Assembly: GCF_001953745.1 (NCBI RefSeq)
Contig: NZ_LWLN01000001.1
Span: 2,852,001-2,916,000 of the forward strand
Length of the DNA: 64,000 bases
Direction of reading: 5' to 3'
Source of the DNA: Natrinema saccharevitans
GTDB taxonomy: Archaea > Halobacteriota > Halobacteria > Halobacteriales > Natrialbaceae
Both the position numbers and the translations under genes were made by a program. The notes beneath the pieces were generated by a model that searched no databases, was not told the origin of the DNA, and saw only the letters and a program-made list of their open reading frames with translations. Each line of letters starts with the position of its first letter. Within the stretch, counting starts at the first letter, position 1. Shown here one piece after another: positions 8,751 through 17,145 of the stretch.

Positions 8751-9455
8751 ATGATCGACGTCGACGCTGACGGACGGATTCGGACCGTGACGATCGACCG
8801 CCCCGAGGCACGCAACGCCCTCACCGAAGACGGCCTCGAGGCCCTCGAAGCGGCGGTCGCCGACGCCGACGAGCCCGTGATCTACCTGCGCGGGCGCGGA
8901 CCGGCCTTTTCGGCCGGCGCGGATCTCAACGAAGTCGCGGCCCTCGAGGGGGATCGGGACCGCGCGGCCGAGTTCGCGCGGCTGGGACAGCGGGTCGCCC
9001 GAACGATCGAGGATTCGCCCGCGGTCGTCGTGGCGGGGATCGACGGCCCCGCGCGCGGCGGCGGGCTCGAGCTCGCGCTGGCCTGCGACGTCCGCGTCGG
9101 AACGCCCGCGTCGACCTACGGCGAGCCCGGCGTCAGCTTCGGCCTGTTCGGTGCCTGGGGCGGCACCGTCCGACTGCCTCGCGTCCTCGGCGAGGGCGAC
9201 GCCCTCGAGTTCGCGCTCTCGGGACGGTCGGTCGACGCCGAGGAGGCCCTTCGAATGGGGCTGATATCGCGGATCGAGGACGACCCACGCACGGTCGCCG
9301 CGGAGATCGCCGACAACGCGACGGATGCGCTGGCGGTTCTCAAACGCCGGCTCCGGGACGACGGCGAACGCGCGACCCAGGAGCGACGCGAGGCCGCGGC
9401 CTTCGCCGATCTCGTGGCCGCCCACGCCGACGACGTCGACGCGCTGCTCGAGTGA
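8751..9455 (+). CDS. Enoyl-CoA hydratase/isomerase family protein
   Basis: A 234-residue crotonase-fold protein. The first oxyanion-hole region FSAGADL (53-59) and the second, RGGGLELALACD (102-113), are intact. Of the two glutamates used by crotonase, the first is present (E107), but the second position, normally FPEVNLG, reads GEPGVSFG (124-131), so Gly126 replaces it. That makes a standard hydratase uncertain; isomerase, hydrolase or decarboxylase activity of the same fold is possible. It is shorter than the usual 255-265 residues. The gene starts at an ATG 60 nt from a divergent neighbour. Confidence 0.85.
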   Translation: MIDVDADGRIRTVTIDRPEARNALTEDGLEALEAAVADADEPVIYLRGRGPAFSAGADLNEVAALEGDRDRAAEFARLGQRVARTIEDSPAVVVAGIDGPARGGGLELALACDVRVGTPASTYGEPGVSFGLFGAWGGTVRLPRVLGEGDALEFALSGRSVDAEEALRMGLISRIEDDPRTVAAEIADNATDALAVLKRRLRDDGERATQERREAAAFADLVAAHADDVDALLE

Positions 9456-9509
9456 CGAGACATGTGAGGGAACCATAATAGTTTTCTCCGTGTGACGAGA
9501 TCCGAGATC

Positions 9510-10049
9510 ATGCCCGATTCGACGTTCCTCACCGGCGAGAGGGTCGATCTCCGACCGATCGAGGAAGCCGACCTCGACTACCTGCGCGATGCGATCAACG
9601 ATCCGGCGATCTGGCGACCGATCGGCGGCTCTCGTCCGATCAACCGCAAACAGGAACAGGAGTTCTTCGACGAGGTGGTGTGTGGTGACGACGGCGTCCA
9701 CCTGCTGATCACCGCCGACGACGCGCCGGTCGGGACGATCGGCCTCCGCGAGATCGACTGGGAGGCCGGACGCGGCGAGGTCGGCTACTGGATCGACCCC
9801 GACGAACACGGGCAGGGGTACGGCACCGAGGCGACCGAACTGATGGTCGCGTACGCCTTCGACCAGCTGGGCCTCCACCGGATCGAGGCCCGCGTGTTCG
9901 AGTTCAACGAGGCCTCTCAGCGGCTCCTCGAGTCGGTCGGGTTCGTTCGCGAAGGAACTAGCCGGGAGTTCGAGTTCGTCGACGGGGAGTACCGGGACAC
10001 CCACTGGTACGGGCTACTCGAGGACGAGTGGCGAGACCGGGAGTCGTAG
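9510..10049 (+). CDS. GNAT family N-acetyltransferase (RimJ/RimL type)
   Basis: A 179-residue acetyltransferase with the RimJ/RimL layout: an N-terminal GERVDLRPIEEADLDYL, the acetyl-CoA binding segment YWIDPDEHGQGYGTEA (residues about 92-107, RGxGxG-like), and the C-terminal LLESVGFVREG with HWYGLLEDEW at the end. It transfers an acetyl group to an amine, perhaps a protein N-terminus or small molecule. I chose the ATG at 9510; an in-frame GTG 18 nt upstream is possible. It ends one base before the convergent nadE gene. Confidence 0.9.
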   Translation: MPDSTFLTGERVDLRPIEEADLDYLRDAINDPAIWRPIGGSRPINRKQEQEFFDEVVCGDDGVHLLITADDAPVGTIGLREIDWEAGRGEVGYWIDPDEHGQGYGTEATELMVAYAFDQLGLHRIEARVFEFNEASQRLLESVGFVREGTSREFEFVDGEYRDTHWYGLLEDEWRDRES

Positions 10050-10844
10050 TCAGTCCAGCGGGTCCGGAGCCGGCGGGACGGTGCGTTTGTGGGCACTGCG
10101 CTCGTACATGCCGCGAACCCGTTCGACCGTGTCCTCATCGATCGCGAGCAACCGAGCGGTCGCGGCGACCGACAGCGGGCCGTCGATGTGAGTCGCGAGG
10201 ATCGAATCGAGGGTGTCGTAGCCGATCCCGAGTTCGTCCTCGTCGGTCTGGTCGGCCCACAGCTCCGCGGTGGCGGTCTTGGCGGCGAGTTCCTCGGGGA
10301 CGCCGACGTGGCGAGCGAGCTGGCGGACCTGTCCCTTATAGAGGTTCCCGATTGGGTGACAGTCGACCGCGCCGTCGCCGTACTTGGTGAAGTAGCCCAC
10401 CGCGGCCTCGCTCCGGTTTCCAGTCCCGAGTACGAGACGTTCCTCGTGGTTGGCGACGAGGTAGTTCAGAACCGCCCGGACGCGGGCGCGGGCGTTGCCC
10501 ACCGCCTCGCGGTCGCCCTCGGCTTCGGGATAGGCCGCCAGCACGGCGTCGACGATCGGCTCGACCTCGAGGACGTCGTAGCCGATCCCCAGCTCCTGGG
10601 CGACCCACTCGGCGTCGCTCATGTGCTCCTCGCTGCTGACCGTCGCCGGGAGAACGAGCCCGTGGAGGTTCTCGGTGCCGAGCGCCTCGACGGCGAGATA
10701 GGCCGTCAGCGTGCTGTCGATTCCGCCCGAAAGGCCAAGCACGGCACCGTCGGCCCCCGCGGCCGCGACCCGCTCCTCGATGAAGGACGTGATGTGTTCG
10801 CGACGCCGCTCGAGTTCCGACTCCGAAAATCGAAGGTCGATCAT
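10050..10844 (-). CDS. nadE: NAD(+) synthase, ammonia-dependent
   Basis: A 264-residue NadE that adenylates and amidates nicotinic acid adenine dinucleotide to NAD in the cytoplasm. The N-type ATP pyrophosphatase loop GLSGGIDST lies at 37-45; VLGTGNRSEAAVGYFTKYGDG (around 140-160) and PIGNLYKGQVRQLA follow as expected. There is no glutaminase domain, so it should use ammonia. A NAD kinase gene lies 6.3 kb away. The stop abuts the convergent GNAT gene. The ATG at 10844 gives MIDLRFS. Confidence 0.95.
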   Translation of the reverse strand: MIDLRFSESELERRREHITSFIEERVAAAGADGAVLGLSGGIDSTLTAYLAVEALGTENLHGLVLPATVSSEEHMSDAEWVAQELGIGYDVLEVEPIVDAVLAAYPEAEGDREAVGNARARVRAVLNYLVANHEERLVLGTGNRSEAAVGYFTKYGDGAVDCHPIGNLYKGQVRQLARHVGVPEELAAKTATAELWADQTDEDELGIGYDTLDSILATHIDGPLSVAATARLLAIDEDTVERVRGMYERSAHKRTVPPAPDPLD

Positions 10845-11299
10845 AGGAGAGGGTACGACTGCGGTGACCTAATAGGCTCGCCTAACCGGAAAGAAGTGAC
10901 CGGACGTTCGGTTTCGATGGGGCGGCACCGTCGTCACTGACCGGCCGACGTGACGACGACAGCGATCGAACGCGGGAGATCCGGGTGCGAGATCCGGGTG
11001 CGAGAATCGAACTGCGCGTCGCAGCCGAAACGGGCTGAAGGAGGGCCACTACCCTAACCCGGACACATCGTCTCGCCGCGTCCCTCGCTACGACGGCCGA
11101 TCGGTAAGGGGAACGGACCGTCCGCAAATCCTGCAACTCGAGGCCGGATTTGTGAGTCGGCCGTCGAACTCGCTCGAGAGCGCTACGTTGAAGTGTGATC
11201 GGTGGGTATGCTCGAGTGTCGACGTGAGTGAGCGCCGGTGGTGAGCAAATCCAACGGATTTGCGATCCTCGGCGCACAAGCGAACGAAGTGAGCGTAGT
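10845..11299. other. Intergenic region upstream of tRNA-Gly
   Basis: No protein gene is supported. At 11232-11276 the first 11 bases of the tRNA-Gly gene (GCGCCGGTGGT) and its last 7 (CGGCGCA) occur around a hairpin GCAAATCC-AAC-GGATTTGC, and 11271-11303 is an imperfect palindrome that ends in the tRNA acceptor. The rest shows nothing recognisable. Confidence 0.5.
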
Positions 11300-11370
11300 G
11301 CGCCGGTGGTCCAGTGGTAGGACTCGAGCTTCCCAAGCTCGCGGCCCGGGTTCAATTCCCGGCCGGCGCA
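11300..11370 (+). tRNA. tRNA-Gly (CCC)
   Basis: A full cloverleaf: acceptor GCGCCGG/CCGGCGC, D arm with GGTCCAGTGGTAGGACT, anticodon stem CGAGC/GCTCG around loop TTCCCAA (anticodon CCC), T arm CCCGGGTTCAATTCCCGG and discriminator A. No intron and no encoded CCA. Confidence 0.95.
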
Positions 11371-11418
11371 TCCTGTCGATCACTTCTGCTCTCGACGCAC
11401 TATCTGTTCGTTGCGTAA

Positions 11419-11937
11419 TTGCACGCACCCATAACATACTTTATTGGCAATATTTCGGGACTGTATTATATAGCATCGGACTACACGGAGCAGGATTGTC
11501 GCTCGTCGCTCCGAGAGGCGGCACGCAGGTTGGAAAAATCACCGACACAGGCGGAGTACCGGGAACTTGGGCTTTCACCGTGCGTGACGCATATCTGTAC
11601 GATCACGGGCGGTTGGAACGAGGCGAAGCGGAAAGCGGGAATCGAGACGTACGACCAAGTCAGAGCCTCGTACGACCACGTTCCGCTCTATGGGGACTCG
11701 AACGGGTACGAGCGGTGGGTCCATACGTACGACGGAGAGCAATCCGAGGTTCCGGTTCACCGCCTCCTCGCGGTCGCTGAGTTCGGAACGGAGGCGGTTG
11801 CGGGCAAACAGATCCACCACAAGAAGCCGATTCCGTGGTTGAATACGCCCGCCAACGTGATCGCATTGACGAAGCGACAACACCTTGCCCTCCATATCCG
11901 TCTGGCAGACTTCGACGTGACTCTCGAGGAAGACTAA
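11419..11937 (+). CDS. Stand-alone HNH endonuclease with homing-associated repeat
   Basis: The reading frame encodes a small HNH nuclease. Residues about 29-75 (SLREAARRLEKSPTQAEY then ITGGWNEAKRKAG) look like the homing-endonuclease-associated repeat that binds DNA, and IHHKKPIPWLNTPANVIAL plus QHLALH (132-159) give the HNH His/Asn residues (H133, H134, N142, N146, H155, H159). The gene lies 49 nt after tRNA-Gly. The only upstream start is a TTG at 11419 inside AT-rich sequence, so the true start is unsure and the N-terminus may be eroded. GC content is lower than that of the neighbours, a sign of transfer. It resembles a selfish endonuclease without a host intron or intein. Confidence 0.7.
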   Translation: MHAPITYFIGNISGLYYIASDYTEQDCRSSLREAARRLEKSPTQAEYRELGLSPCVTHICTITGGWNEAKRKAGIETYDQVRASYDHVPLYGDSNGYERWVHTYDGEQSEVPVHRLLAVAEFGTEAVAGKQIHHKKPIPWLNTPANVIALTKRQHLALHIRLADFDVTLEED

Positions 11938-12036
11938 AACGACGGTCCGGGTTCGCCGTCGAACGCCGAATACGTTATCGTTCAAGGACACCCGAAAACG
12001 AGGAATCGATGGTCACCGCCTGGAGGGGCGACTGCC

Positions 12037-13005
12037 TTACTCGTGGATGCCCATCGCTTCGATCTGCTCCTGATACCGGTTCCGAATCGTGACCTCGGTC
12101 ACCTGCGCGACGTCGGAGACCTCGCGCTGTGTCTTCTTCTCGTTACAGAGCAGGGAGGCGGCGTAGATCGCGGCCGCGGCGTAGCCGGTCGGGGACTTGC
12201 CCGAGAGCAGCCCCTTCTCGGTCGTGACGTCGATGATCTCGTTTGCCTTCACCTGGACCTCCTCGGAGAGCTCGAGTTCCGAGCAGAACCGAGGAACGTA
12301 CTTCTTGGGGTTGACCGGCTCCATCTCGAGGTTGAGTTCCTGGGCGACGTACCGATACGTGCGGCCGATCTCCTTGCGTTCGACCCGGGAGACGGCGGCG
12401 ACCTCCTCGAGCGAGCGGGGGATGCCCTCCATCCGGCAGGCGGCATAGAGGGTGCTGGTGGCGACGCCCTCGATCGAGCGCCCGCGGATGAGGTCCTCGT
12501 CTAGCGCGCGCCGGTAGATGACGCAGGCGACCTCCCGGACCGAGCGGGGGATAGCGAGCGAGGAGGCCATCCGGTCGGTCTCGGAGAGGGCGAACTGGAG
12601 GTTCCGTTCGCCGGCGTCTTTGGTCCGGATGCGTTCCTGCCACTTGCGCAGGCGGCGCATCTGACTGCGTTTGTCCGAGGAGATCGAGCGGCCGTAGGCG
12701 TCCTGGTTCTTCCAGTCGATGGCGGTCGTCAGGCCCTTGTCGTGCATCGTCTGGGTCGTCGGCGCGCCCACTCGGGACTTGTTCTGGCGCTCGGAGTGGT
12801 TGAACGCGCGCCACTCGGGCCCGTGGTCGATGTTGCTCCCCTCGACGATCAGTCCGCACTGGTCACAGATGAGTTCCCCCTGGTCCTCGCTCTTGACGAG
12901 CGTCCCGCCGTCGCACTCGTCACACACCCGCTCGCGCTCCGATTCCTGCGTTTTTGCTGTCGTTGTTTCAGGATCGCGTTCGCGCTGGCGGGTGGGGCTT
13001 GCCAT
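12037..13005 (-). CDS. tfb: Transcription initiation factor IIB (TFB)
   Basis: A 322-residue archaeal TFB that bridges TBP-DNA and RNA polymerase at promoters. A zinc ribbon uses C28, C31, C47 and C50 (CDEC...CDQC), followed by the B-reader/linker with EWRAFN and then two cyclin folds ending in a helix-turn-helix ([15 protein letters not shown]-like, near 300-320). An acidic/Lys-poor N-terminal extension of about 25 residues precedes the ribbon. I chose the ATG at 13005; a longer frame upstream would lose the leaderless promoter. Haloarchaea carry several TFB paralogues, and which one this is cannot be told. Confidence 0.95.
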   Translation of the reverse strand: MASPTRQRERDPETTTAKTQESERERVCDECDGGTLVKSEDQGELICDQCGLIVEGSNIDHGPEWRAFNHSERQNKSRVGAPTTQTMHDKGLTTAIDWKNQDAYGRSISSDKRSQMRRLRKWQERIRTKDAGERNLQFALSETDRMASSLAIPRSVREVACVIYRRALDEDLIRGRSIEGVATSTLYAACRMEGIPRSLEEVAAVSRVERKEIGRTYRYVAQELNLEMEPVNPKKYVPRFCSELELSEEVQVKANEIIDVTTEKGLLSGKSPTGYAAAAIYAASLLCNEKKTQREVSDVAQVTEVTIRNRYQEQIEAMGIHE

Positions 13006-13030
13006 GTCGTGTTGGTAACGACGGCGGAAG

Positions 13031-13039
13031 AACTTAAGC
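13031..13039 (-). promoter_or_regulatory. TATA box of tfb
   Basis: On the minus strand GCTTAAGTT lies 26-34 nt before the tfb ATG, the spacing expected for a leaderless haloarchaeal transcript. Confidence 0.6.
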
Positions 13040-13111
13040 ACTCGCCACGGCCCGATTTCGCTCGAGCGGGCTGGAGAGCGGCTGTCGAATCGGAAATCGG
13101 CCGAGCCGTCC

Positions 13112-14605
13112 CTACAGGTAGCCGAACAGCGTGCCGGCCAGTACCAGCACCCACATCGCCGAGCCGACCAGCAGCATGTCGTTGAACTTCGAACTGCGCG
13201 CGGCGCGTTTGGCCGCGCCGCCGGCGATCAGCCCGAGCGCGACGACGACGAGCATCCGCTGGAGGACGACGTCGACGGGCAGGGCGGTGATACCGAGCCA
13301 GCCGTAATCGATCCAGACGGCGGCCGCGAGCGAGCCCGCGGCGACGACGGCGGCGTCGAGTCGCCGCGTGAGCCCGCGTGCGATCAGGTAGGTCGCGGTC
13401 GGGATCCCGATCGCGATCACCGGATAGAGGATCGCGGCGATCTGGTGGGGCGTCAGCGACGCGGCTCGGCGCTCGAGGACGAGCCCGCCCGTCCGGACGC
13501 CGAGGAACAGCGCCAGGATGACCAGGATCAACAGGACGTGACCGACCTCGAGGCGGTCGTAGGCGGCGGCGAGTCGCCGTCTGTCGACGTCGGTCAGGTG
13601 GTCGTCGATCGCGTGGGGCGTATGCCGCGCGACCCGCTCGTCCGTCGAGCCCTCGGGGCTCCCGCCGGCCTCGAGGCGGCGTCTGCCGGCCCCGACGCCG
13701 ACCAGCGTGGGGACGACGATCAGCCCGGCGAGTTCGACGAACGTCGCCCAGCCGTCGGCGTCCGAGGAGTTGCTGTTGTCGAGATAGAGTCGTCGCACGT
13801 CGTCTTGCACGTCGACGCCCGGATGCTCCATGAAGTCCTGCTCGATTTTCGTCTGGGCGTCCTGCGAGCCGTGGACGCGGTGTCTGAGCGTGAACCAGTC
13901 GAAGTGTTCGGAGTGGGTCTGCATGATGACCCAGTCGTCGTCCTCGTTGGGGCTCTCGTAGAGCCGGATGTGATAGCGCTGGCCGTAGTAGGTGCCGTCC
14001 TCGAGCTGGCGCGTTTCGGTCGTCCAGTAGCCGCTCTCGTTCTCGCCGGGGTCGACGTAGGCGTAGCGGGTGCCGCCGTCGGCCTGGCCCCAGTTGAGGG
14101 TCGGGAGGACGCCCGAGCGCCCGGCCGACTCGTTGGCGGTCGCGTTCTCGGTGTCGTTGGCAGTCGCGTTCCCGGTGACGTTGCCGGTCGCGTGCTCGGT
14201 GTCGTTCGCTCCCGGGCCCTCGATCGCCCCCGTCTCGTTGTCGGATTCGTTGCCGGCGGTGATCGCGTACGTGTCGGGGAGGGCCTCCTCTTCCGACTCG
14301 TTCATCTCGGACCAATCGCCGCCGTCGGCCTCCGTCAGGACCCGCTCGACGTCTTCGGTATCGCCGCGAACGACCACGTTGATCGGACTCCGCTTTTGGA
14401 ACCCCTTGCTCGGGCTGAGATACTCCCAGAAGCTGCTCTCGGAGTCCTCGGGCGTGACCAACTCCGGCGTCGGCTTCGAGTCACGCTCTGTGGCCCCGTC
14501 GCCCGCGGTCTGGTCGGCCGACAGCGACAGCAACATCGAGGGACCGCCGACGAACACGAACGCGAGGACGATCAGTACCGCACCGATGACGAGCGAGCGA
14601 CGCAT
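13112..14605 (-). CDS. Sequon-rich membrane protein, function unknown
   Basis: A 497-residue membrane protein I do not recognise. One N-terminal helix (about 5-27) acts as anchor or signal; residues about 30-250 should lie outside and hold a Thr/Asn/Asp-rich stretch (about 100-155) with at least nine N-x-S/T glycosylation sequons; a helix at about 255-275 and six or so C-terminal helices follow, with a short charged loop between. The outside domain has a [17 protein letters not shown] segment. The ATG at 14605 gives [10 protein letters not shown] and sits behind a TATA box. The gene stands alone between tfb and a universal stress protein gene. Confidence 0.75.
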   Translation of the reverse strand: MRRSLVIGAVLIVLAFVFVGGPSMLLSLSADQTAGDGATERDSKPTPELVTPEDSESSFWEYLSPSKGFQKRSPINVVVRGDTEDVERVLTEADGGDWSEMNESEEEALPDTYAITAGNESDNETGAIEGPGANDTEHATGNVTGNATANDTENATANESAGRSGVLPTLNWGQADGGTRYAYVDPGENESGYWTTETRQLEDGTYYGQRYHIRLYESPNEDDDWVIMQTHSEHFDWFTLRHRVHGSQDAQTKIEQDFMEHPGVDVQDDVRRLYLDNSNSSDADGWATFVELAGLIVVPTLVGVGAGRRRLEAGGSPEGSTDERVARHTPHAIDDHLTDVDRRRLAAAYDRLEVGHVLLILVILALFLGVRTGGLVLERRAASLTPHQIAAILYPVIAIGIPTATYLIARGLTRRLDAAVVAAGSLAAAVWIDYGWLGITALPVDVVLQRMLVVVALGLIAGGAAKRAARSSKFNDMLLVGSAMWVLVLAGTLFGYL

Positions 14606-14627
14606 CTCCCGGAGACTAGCGACGGGG

Positions 14628-14636
14628 TATATATCA
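14628..14636 (-). promoter_or_regulatory. TATA box of the sequon-rich membrane protein gene
   Basis: TGATATATA on the minus strand, 23-31 nt before the ATG at 14605; supports that start over longer upstream extensions. Confidence 0.6.
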
Positions 14637-14661
14637 AACCGTGTGTAACCGTGCCGACCGT

Positions 14662-15090
14662 TTAAACGTCGGGACCGACGGTCGTGACCGGAACCGGGGC
14701 CTCGCGGACGACTCGCTGTGAAACGCTGCCGACGACGTTCCGTTCGTACTCGTCGCCGCTGGTCCCCATGACGATCAGGTCGACGGGCTCGCTCGCGGCG
14801 TAGTCGACGATACACTCGGCCGGGTTTCCGGTGTCGACGGCCGTCGTCGTCTCGACGCCGCGGTCGGCGGCACGGGTCGCCGCCTCGTCGACGGCTTCGC
14901 GGGCGGTCGCCTCGAGATCGTCGCGGACCTGCTCGACGCGGTCCTCGTCGAGGACGAGAAAGGCGCGGTCGTCGACGACCGAGAGGACGTGGAGGGTCGC
15001 GTCACGGGTGGCCGCGACGTCGATGGCGTGATCGGCGACGGTCGCCGCGTGGTCGCTGCCGTCCGTCGGAAGCAGGATCGTCTCGTACAT
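14662..15090 (-). CDS. Universal stress protein UspA family
   Basis: A 142-residue single-domain Usp. The N-terminus ILLPTDGSDHA and the ATP-loop IVMGTSGDEYERNVVGSVSQRVV (about 110-132, G-x2-G-x9-G-S pattern) suggest an ATP-binding type of the family. It is a cytoplasmic protein probably acting as a homodimer. Many copies exist per haloarchaeal genome and the specific role is unknown. It stands alone with its own upstream region. Confidence 0.9.
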   Translation of the reverse strand: MYETILLPTDGSDHAATVADHAIDVAATRDATLHVLSVVDDRAFLVLDEDRVEQVRDDLEATAREAVDEAATRAADRGVETTTAVDTGNPAECIVDYAASEPVDLIVMGTSGDEYERNVVGSVSQRVVREAPVPVTTVGPDV

Positions 15091-15180
15091 TGCTGTCTAG
15101 GTGGACCACTCGTCCGGACGGAAAAAGGGGTTTCCCTCCGTCTTCGACGGCGGGAACTCCGGCGCGATCCGGGCGGCCGT

Positions 15181-15543
15181 CTAGACGCCGGGGATGCCGA
15201 GCGCGTCGGGGGTGACGAAACCGACGGCGGCCAGCGCGTAGAGGATGCCGACGGCAACGATCCAGGCGACGAACCCGATCGCGGCCGCCGATCCCCAGCC
15301 GCCGGGGTAGCGCCAGTTGATGACGCCGACCCAGATGACCAACATCAGCAACACGCCGAGGATGGGGATCCAGCCGACGAAGAAACTCGTGATCCCCCAG
15401 GCGGCCGCCCCGATGAGGGCGGTGATCGCCGCGTTCACGAAGCTCGCGTCCCTGTCAAGCACCAGCCGCGCGCCGGCGAGGATGCCGATGGTCCCGATCA
15501 GCAGGCTCAGGACGAAGATCAGGATCGAGTCTGCGGCGGCCAT
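15181..15543 (-). CDS. Small four-helix membrane protein
   Basis: A 120-residue protein with four hydrophobic segments (about 5-25, 35-55, 60-75, 87-110) and few charges. I do not recognise the family. Its ATG is one base after the stop of the amphi-Trp domain gene, so the two are co-transcribed and probably translationally coupled. Confidence 0.7.
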   Translation of the reverse strand: MAAADSILIFVLSLLIGTIGILAGARLVLDRDASFVNAAITALIGAAAWGITSFFVGWIPILGVLLMLVIWVGVINWRYPGGWGSAAAIGFVAWIVAVGILYALAAVGFVTPDALGIPGV

Positions 15544-15544
15544 G

Positions 15545-15784
15545 TTAGGGTTTCCAGCTCAGTTCGATCTCGACCGTCTCGCGATCGCCCCGGAGCATCG
15601 AGGACCGCTCGACCGTCTCGACCGAGACATCGATGTTACGCGGCGGATTCAGCGATACGTTCTTGTTGCCGACCCGTATCGAGACCGTCTCGCTCTCGTC
15701 CTCGAGTTCCGTGGCGAGTTCCCGAAGGTAGGCGGCGAATTCCTCCCGTGGCAGTGTTTCGTCGGCTGTCGTCCGTTGCGCCAT
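15545..15784 (-). CDS. Amphi-Trp domain protein
   Basis: A 79-residue protein matching the amphi-Trp domain family: short beta strands with amphipathic pattern and the ending VEIELSWKP, which contains the conserved Trp. The start is the ATG at 15784 (MAQRTTADE). The family's function is not known; a role at membranes has been guessed. It forms a two-gene operon with the four-helix membrane protein that follows with a one-base gap. Confidence 0.75.
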   Translation of the reverse strand: MAQRTTADETLPREEFAAYLRELATELEDESETVSIRVGNKNVSLNPPRNIDVSVETVERSSMLRGDRETVEIELSWKP

Positions 15785-15904
15785 ACGGGAGTGTCCGGTT
15801 CCCGCCCGCAAAAGTATGGGCCTTGAACACGTCGATAAGTGGCTTTTACCGGACCAGAACCGTCTGTAACGTTCAGATTGTAGACACTGGTGCGCGATCT
15901 GTCA

Positions 15905-16930
15905 CTAGAACAGGTTCGCCTGCTGGTAGACCGAGATCCCCTCGCCGGTGATCTCGTAGGGCTTTTTCTCCCGGGAGTGGTTCGCGTCGCGGATCTTCTG
16001 AATCTCGACCGCCAGCCGCGTCTCCCGGAAGTCGTCGGGACGGACGTACTGCAGGACGAAGACGGCGTCCGTGAGATACTCGACGATTCCGTACCGCGAG
16101 GAGTAGGCCGTCTCCGGGGAAGCCTCGCTGGTCAGCAGGGCGGTGACGCCCGCCTCCTTCAGGCTCCGGGCGAAGTCGTAGATCTCGTTGCGTCGTTTCG
16201 CGCGGTCCTCGTACATCATCTCGAGCAGGGAGACCGAGTCCAACACGAGCCGCGAGGCGCCGAACTCCTCGACGAGTGCGGGGAGTTCGTTGCGGATCGA
16301 GGCGAGGCTGTTGGCCATCTCGATGGGATCGACGTCGACGACGGCCAGCTGGCCGTCGGCGACGTACTCGTCGAAGCCGTAGCCCTTCTCGGTCGCGCTG
16401 GTGATCACGTGATCGCGGCTCTCTTCGAGCGTGATGAAGACGGCGCGTTCGCCTTGCTCGAGGCCGTGAGTGAGAAACTGTAGGCCGAAGGTGGTCTTGC
16501 CGGTGCCGGCGCTGCCCATCGCGACGATCAGCGAACGCTTCGGGATGCCGCCCTGAATCATCCGGTCGAGGCCCTCGATGCCGAGCTCGAGTCGCGGGAG
16601 GTCCGAGTCGACCGCCTCGTCGAAGTCGGGTTCGTCGCCTCCGAGGACGAAATCGAGGTCGTCGAACCCCTCGGGGCCGTCGGTCCCGGGGCCGACGTCG
16701 GCGTCGATCGCCGGGGCGTCGGTATCGTGCAGGGCCGAGCCGAAGTCTTCCTCGAAGAGGGAGTCGTCGCGTTCACCGTCGGTGACGTCGTCCGCGGCCG
16801 TCGGGGTCGGGCCATCGCCGCTCGAGTCCGGTTCGTCGATCGCCTCGGACGGATCGTCCTCGGCGTCGGCCTCGTCGTCGAGTGCGCGATCGAACCAGTC
16901 GTCGTCCGCATCGTCCGCGTCGTCGCTCAC
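15905..16930 (-). CDS. KaiC-like RecA-fold ATPase
   Basis: A 341-residue protein with a single KaiC domain after an acidic, disordered-looking N-terminus (1-115). Walker A GSAGTGKT lies at 139-146, a KaiC-type catalytic pair LEE at 168-170 and Walker B RLVLDS at 227-232. Such haloarchaeal proteins are ATPases linked to signalling or membrane regulators; there are no circadian partners KaiA or KaiB here. The start is a GTG at 16930; no ATG lies in the acidic tract. The acidic N-terminus could bind partner proteins, but this is inference. Confidence 0.85.
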   Translation of the reverse strand: MSDDADDADDDWFDRALDDEADAEDDPSEAIDEPDSSGDGPTPTAADDVTDGERDDSLFEEDFGSALHDTDAPAIDADVGPGTDGPEGFDDLDFVLGGDEPDFDEAVDSDLPRLELGIEGLDRMIQGGIPKRSLIVAMGSAGTGKTTFGLQFLTHGLEQGERAVFITLEESRDHVITSATEKGYGFDEYVADGQLAVVDVDPIEMANSLASIRNELPALVEEFGASRLVLDSVSLLEMMYEDRAKRRNEIYDFARSLKEAGVTALLTSEASPETAYSSRYGIVEYLTDAVFVLQYVRPDDFRETRLAVEIQKIRDANHSREKKPYEITGEGISVYQQANLF

Positions 16931-17145
16931 GGGAACCACCCGCCGAGTTCGGACGGAGGAAAAAGCGGTCGCTGGTGTCGACGGCGATCGACGGTGGGGG
17001 ACGGGGAAGCCGACGCCATACTGGACACTGCGACGGGGGTCGTCGCAGCGGTTCACCTGATCGGAGTCGTTCCATCCGGATTAACCTTGTTGCCGCTGGC
17101 CGGACAAGCGTGGGTTTTTGGCGTAGCGGCGGGTAGCCGCCGCCG

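Noticed and set aside
7914-10004. A 696-residue frame that would fuse the DUF7114-like protein to upstream sequence
   Set aside because: The upstream part is antisense to the enoyl-CoA hydratase-like and GNAT genes; the ATG at 8690 is the sensible start.
12849-14315. Second gene opposite or overlapping the sequon-rich membrane protein
   Set aside because: Only shadow frames with Arg/Gly/Pro bias; no start signal.
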